Shown here one piece after another: positions 61,269-64,000 of a stretch of 64,000 nt of DNA. The position numbers were made by a program, and so were the translations under genes. The notes below the pieces were generated by a model that worked only from the letters and a program-made list of their open reading frames with translations, did no database searches and was not told where the DNA came from. Origin of the DNA: Cupriavidus numazuensis (lineage in GTDB: Bacteria > Pseudomonadota > Gammaproteobacteria > Burkholderiales > Burkholderiaceae); assembly GCF_905397435.1 (NCBI RefSeq), contig NZ_CAJPVI010000029.1:54004-118003 (forward strand), written 5' to 3'. The first letter of the stretch is position 1. Each line of letters starts with the position of its first letter.

Positions 61269-63629
61269 TCAATGGCTGAGCAGGCCCGGCGCGCGCGCCG
61301 GCTTGCGACGCGGGAACCAGCGCTCCAGCACCGAGGCCAGTGCCGGCAGCGCGGTCATCGCCATCACAAGGTTGACGAGGAACATGAACGCCAGCAGCTT
61401 GCCCATGTCGGCCTGGAACTTGAGCGCCGAGAAGCTCCACGTCGCCACGCCGATCGCCAGCGTGATCGCCGTAAAGATCGTGGCCACGCATTCGAACTCC
61501 AGCGCACGCTCCATGGCCCGCTCGATCGGATCGCCTTCGGCCAGGTGCCGCTGCAGGCGGTTGTAGATGTACAGCGCATAGTCCACGCCGATACCGACCG
61601 CCAGCACCATCACCGGCAAGGTCGCCACCGTCAAGCCGATCTTGAGTTCCTTCATGAACCAGTAGCCGATGAACGTCGCCACCGACAGCGGCACACAGCA
61701 CGCCAGCATCGAGCGCCAGTCGCGATAGGCCAGGAACACGAGAATCACGATGGCCGCGTACACGTACAACATCATCGGCAGCTCGCTCTTTTCCACCTCG
61801 TCATTGGTGGCAGCCAGCACACCTGCATTGCCCGCCGCAAGGCGGATGTTGATACCCGGGAACGGATGGGTCGTGCGGTACTGCTTGATGTCATCGAGGA
61901 TCCGGTTGATGGTCGTCGCCTTGTGATCGGTCAGGTACATGTGGACCGCCGTCATGCCGCAATCGGCCGTCATGAAGCCCTTCAGGCGGGCCACATCGAC
62001 CGACAACGCGCCGTAGTTGTCGGGGTCGATCGGCACGACGTTCATCTTGGGATAGTCTTCGTTGTAGCCCGCGTTGTACGTGCGCAGCATCGCCGAGTAC
62101 GACTGTACGGACACCACGCCAGGCTCGGTGCGCATGGCGGCTGTGAACTCGTTCTCGTACAGCCCAACCGCAGGGTTGTCGCATGCCTTGCCGCTCGATT
62201 CGATCGCCACCGACAGCCAGTCGAGCCCCATGTCGTAGTTGCTCGCGATCGACGTCGCGTCGCGGTTGAAGCGTGCTTCCTCACGCAGCTCCGGCGCGCC
62301 CGGCTGCAGCGTGCCGATCACGCGGTCGCGGCTCTGCCAGACGGAAAGCCCAAACACCATCAACGTGATCAGAAGCGTGACGCCTGCGACCTTCGGCTGC
62401 GCCACCCGCGACAGCGGACGCAGGAACGCCGAGCGCCAGGCACTGCGCTTGAGCGCGCTTTCCGCGTAGGCCTGGGTGAAGTTGAAGCACGATGCGGCCA
62501 CCGGCAGCAGGATCAGGTTCGTGACGATCTTGTAGGCCACGCCCAGCGATGCCGTGATCGCCAGTTCGCGCACCATCGGAATCGGGATCAGCAGCAGTGT
62601 GATGAACGATACGAACGCGGTGACGAGGGCCAGCACGCCCGGGATCAGCAGGCCGCTGAAGCCGTGGCGTGCAGCGTCGTACGAGCTATTGCCGCGTGCG
62701 ATTTCACGCACGATGAAGTTGACCTGCTGCACGCCGTGCGACACGCCAATGGCAAACACCAGGAACGGCACCAGCACGGCCAGCGGGTCCAGACCAAATC
62801 CCAGCAGCCTCAAGGTGCCGAACTGCCAGACCAGCGATGACAGCGAGCACACGATCAGCAGCACGGTGAAGCGCACCGAATGGCAGTACCAGTAGACCGC
62901 GAGTGCGGTCAGCAGCAGTGCGATTGCACAGAAGCCCAGCACGGCCGTAGCACCATCCGCAATGTCGCCGATCTGCTTGGCGAAGCCGATGATCTGCACT
63001 TCGTAGCCGGCGTCCTCGAACGGCTTGCGGATCTTGTCCTCGAGCGTATGGTTGAACGCCACGTAGTCGAGCACCTTGCCCGTGCTATCGCGTTCGTTCA
63101 GCTCGGCCGTGATCATCGCGCTGTCTTCGTTGTGCGAGACCAGCGTACCGACATAGCCGCCCAGCGTGGTGGCACGACGAACGTCTGCAACAATTGCGGG
63201 CGTCAGTTGATCGGGCGTGATGTTGCCCGAGATGATCGGCTCGGCGCGAAACCCTTCTTCGGTGATCTCGTTGACGAAAGCATTCGGCGTCCAGAGCGAG
63301 CGCACGCCCCCGCGGTCCACGTTCGGCAGGTACGTAACGGCCTGGGTCACCTTGTACAGGCGCGTCAGTCCCTCCGGCGTCCAGATCGAGCCCTTCCTGG
63401 CTCTTACCACCACCGTGATCCGGTTCGCGCCGAGCAAGTTCGACCGGTACTTCTGGAACGTCTGGATATATTCATGGCCGATCGGCATCTGCTTCTCGAA
63501 GCCGGCGTCCATGCGCAGTTGTACGGCGAATACCGCCATCACGGCCGTAAACAGCCCGATCACGGCAAGCACGATCATGCGGTGGCCAAAGAAAACCTTT
63601 TCCAGGCCGCTGACTAGACGATTGAGCAC
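61269..63629 (-). CDS. MMPL/RND-family permease
   Basis: A 786-residue membrane protein with two RND halves: a single N-terminal helix (MIVLAVIGLFTAVMAVFAVQL), a large periplasmic loop, about five helices, then a repeat of the pattern. Acidic residues in the helical GIGVDYALYIYNRL segment are typical of proton-coupled MMPL transporters. It has no partner membrane-fusion gene, in line with lipid-like substrates. The start is GTG with GAGGTGAT upstream. It follows the DUF1302 stump by 64 bases and is probably read from a promoter beyond the junction or in that gap. Confidence 0.93.
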   Translation of the reverse strand: MLNRLVSGLEKVFFGHRMIVLAVIGLFTAVMAVFAVQLRMDAGFEKQMPIGHEYIQTFQKYRSNLLGANRITVVVRARKGSIWTPEGLTRLYKVTQAVTYLPNVDRGGVRSLWTPNAFVNEITEEGFRAEPIISGNITPDQLTPAIVADVRRATTLGGYVGTLVSHNEDSAMITAELNERDSTGKVLDYVAFNHTLEDKIRKPFEDAGYEVQIIGFAKQIGDIADGATAVLGFCAIALLLTALAVYWYCHSVRFTVLLIVCSLSSLVWQFGTLRLLGFGLDPLAVLVPFLVFAIGVSHGVQQVNFIVREIARGNSSYDAARHGFSGLLIPGVLALVTAFVSFITLLLIPIPMVRELAITASLGVAYKIVTNLILLPVAASCFNFTQAYAESALKRSAWRSAFLRPLSRVAQPKVAGVTLLITLMVFGLSVWQSRDRVIGTLQPGAPELREEARFNRDATSIASNYDMGLDWLSVAIESSGKACDNPAVGLYENEFTAAMRTEPGVVSVQSYSAMLRTYNAGYNEDYPKMNVVPIDPDNYGALSVDVARLKGFMTADCGMTAVHMYLTDHKATTINRILDDIKQYRTTHPFPGINIRLAAGNAGVLAATNDEVEKSELPMMLYVYAAIVILVFLAYRDWRSMLACCVPLSVATFIGYWFMKELKIGLTVATLPVMVLAVGIGVDYALYIYNRLQRHLAEGDPIERAMERALEFECVATIFTAITLAIGVATWSFSALKFQADMGKLLAFMFLVNLVMAMTALPALASVLERWFPRRKPARAPGLLSH

Positions 63630-63693
63630 AACATCACCTCTTTAAGTATTCCAGCGGCGCACCGCGTGCGCCGCCCTCTCACGGGTTACCCCG

Positions 63694-63894
63694 TCAGAAG
63701 TTCCGCGTGACGAATGCGCCGATGAAATTGCGGTCCGCGTAGGGCTGCCCCACCGACTGGTGCCCGCCGAAGAACGTCGTGAAGTTCACACCCGCCTGCC
63801 ACTTGGTCGGGTTCTGGTTGAACAGCACGTACAAGTTCAGTGCCTTCGCGCCCTGGAGGTAATTCGCCGTGAAAGTCGGCGTGTAGCCGTAGTC
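63694..63894 (-). pseudogene. DUF1302 outer-membrane protein, 3' stump
   Basis: Only the last 66 codons remain. They end in GVNFTTFFGGHQ and ADRNFIGAFVTRNF, a barrel-like C-terminus of the DUF1302 family with a terminal Phe. Immediately upstream in frame (63897-63895) is a TAA stop, and the sequence beyond changes from GC-rich coding to AT-rich DNA. A full gene would be roughly 500-600 codons, so it is truncated by an insertion or rearrangement. DUF1302 genes normally stand with MMPL, YCF48 and DUF1329 genes. Confidence 0.8.
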
Positions 63895-64000
63895 TTACTG
63901 TGTCATAAAAACAACGATGTTTATATGCATGTCAGAGATAATATGGAATCCATACTGATGAGCGGACCGCAATGGAAGATCTGGCAAAGTTCGATCGCTA
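63895..64000. other. AT-rich sequence beyond the junction, possible mobile element end
   Basis: After the DUF1302 stump the sequence begins with TACTGTGTCATAAAAACAA and reads AT-rich for about 60 bases. It has an inverted repeat, CATAAAAACA (63904-63913) and TGTTTATATG (63918-63927), nine of ten matching. A rightward open frame begins around 63944 and runs off the edge. Too little is seen to name an element. Confidence 0.45.

Noticed and set aside
61272..62840. 522-codon plus-strand frame opposite the MMPL permease
   Set aside because: His/Arg-rich shadow of the permease gene with no homology signal.
1..64000. CRISPR array, rRNA or tRNA genes
   Set aside because: No regularly spaced repeat array and no recognisable rRNA or tRNA sequence was found on reading the window.
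63895..64000. Named transposon end (Tn3, IS1071, Tn5053 types)
   Set aside because: The first bases do not match the terminal repeats I know for these elements, and the visible part is too short to assign.

Overview
The window is GC-rich, gene-dense, bacterial chromosome or megaplasmid DNA from a catabolically versatile betaproteobacterium. Two adjacent Bug-type (TctC) periplasmic receptors, class III CoA-transferase-fold enzymes, a LysR regulator and the gene style point to Burkholderiaceae, most like Cupriavidus. That placement is an inference from gene content. No rRNA, tRNA, CRISPR array or complete insertion sequence was seen. Most of the window is accessory metabolism rather than housekeeping.

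Layout. (1) 1-8235, all minus strand: a Baeyer-Villiger monooxygenase, an esterase/lactonase-type hydrolase, two SDR dehydrogenases, a GMC alcohol oxidoreductase, an aldehyde dehydrogenase and a DUF1254 protein cut by the window edge. Together these can take a cyclic or secondary alcohol through ketone, lactone, hydroxyacid and oxoacid to a dicarboxylate, like the Chn/Cpn cyclohexanol and cyclopentanol routes. (2) 8236-9405: no convincing gene, but an inverted pair of structured repeats. (3) 9406-19959: two divergent operons for CoA-linked acid breakdown. The left one encodes an acyl-CoA synthetase, BadI (2-ketocyclohexanecarboxyl-CoA hydrolase), a CitE-type lyase and a MaoC hydratase. The right one encodes an alpha-methylacyl-CoA racemase, a CoA-transferase, two Bug receptors, a LysR regulator and a second MaoC. 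Repeated GAACAC/GTGTTC half-sites lie between them. (4) 19974-21218: a PAS-adenylate cyclase. (5) 21361-29600: an aromatic meta-cleavage operon (ferredoxin fusion, catechol 2,3-dioxygenase, ring-fission hydrolase, MetA-type outer-membrane protein, luciferase-like monooxygenase, second hydrolase, hydroxypentadienoate hydratase) with a divergent flavin reductase and a TetR regulator. Three copies of a CTGATGA..TCATCAG operator sit on the promoters.

(6) 29605-36310: a SnoaL-like protein, then an envelope/phosphosignalling module: OmpA-like protein, trypsin-like protease, glycine-zipper lipoprotein, Ser/Thr kinase with a C-terminal nuclease-like domain, PP2C phosphatase, and an FHA-transmembrane-protease protein. 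(7) 36705-41744: an MmgE/PrpD protein coupled to a DUF2889 protein, tail to tail with pntB-pntA (proton-translocating transhydrogenase).

(8) 41837-63894: a large catabolic locus around a double-TetR regulator (57771-59204). Leftward it encodes a saccharopine-dehydrogenase-like protein, a small exported repeat protein, an acyl-CoA ligase, an SCP2-type thiolase, a Tat-exported DAO-family flavoenzyme, an acyl-CoA dehydrogenase, an SDR, a PhyH dioxygenase, a duplicated pair of Tat-exported flavin amine oxidase plus diheme cytochrome c, two membrane proteins and an EthD protein. Rightward are a second PhyH, a YCF48-like protein, an MMPL/RND permease and the 3' stump of a DUF1302 gene that ends at an AT-rich junction near 63895. 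GGCCTA boxes spaced exactly 22 bp lie on the leftward promoter and another overlaps the tetR -10 box. This locus, with its apparent periplasmic flavoamine oxidation feeding cytochrome c and an acyl-CoA pathway, is the best candidate for an undescribed system.

Starts were moved from the longest reading frame to the best ribosome-binding site wherever the sequence allowed; the evidence fields say where.
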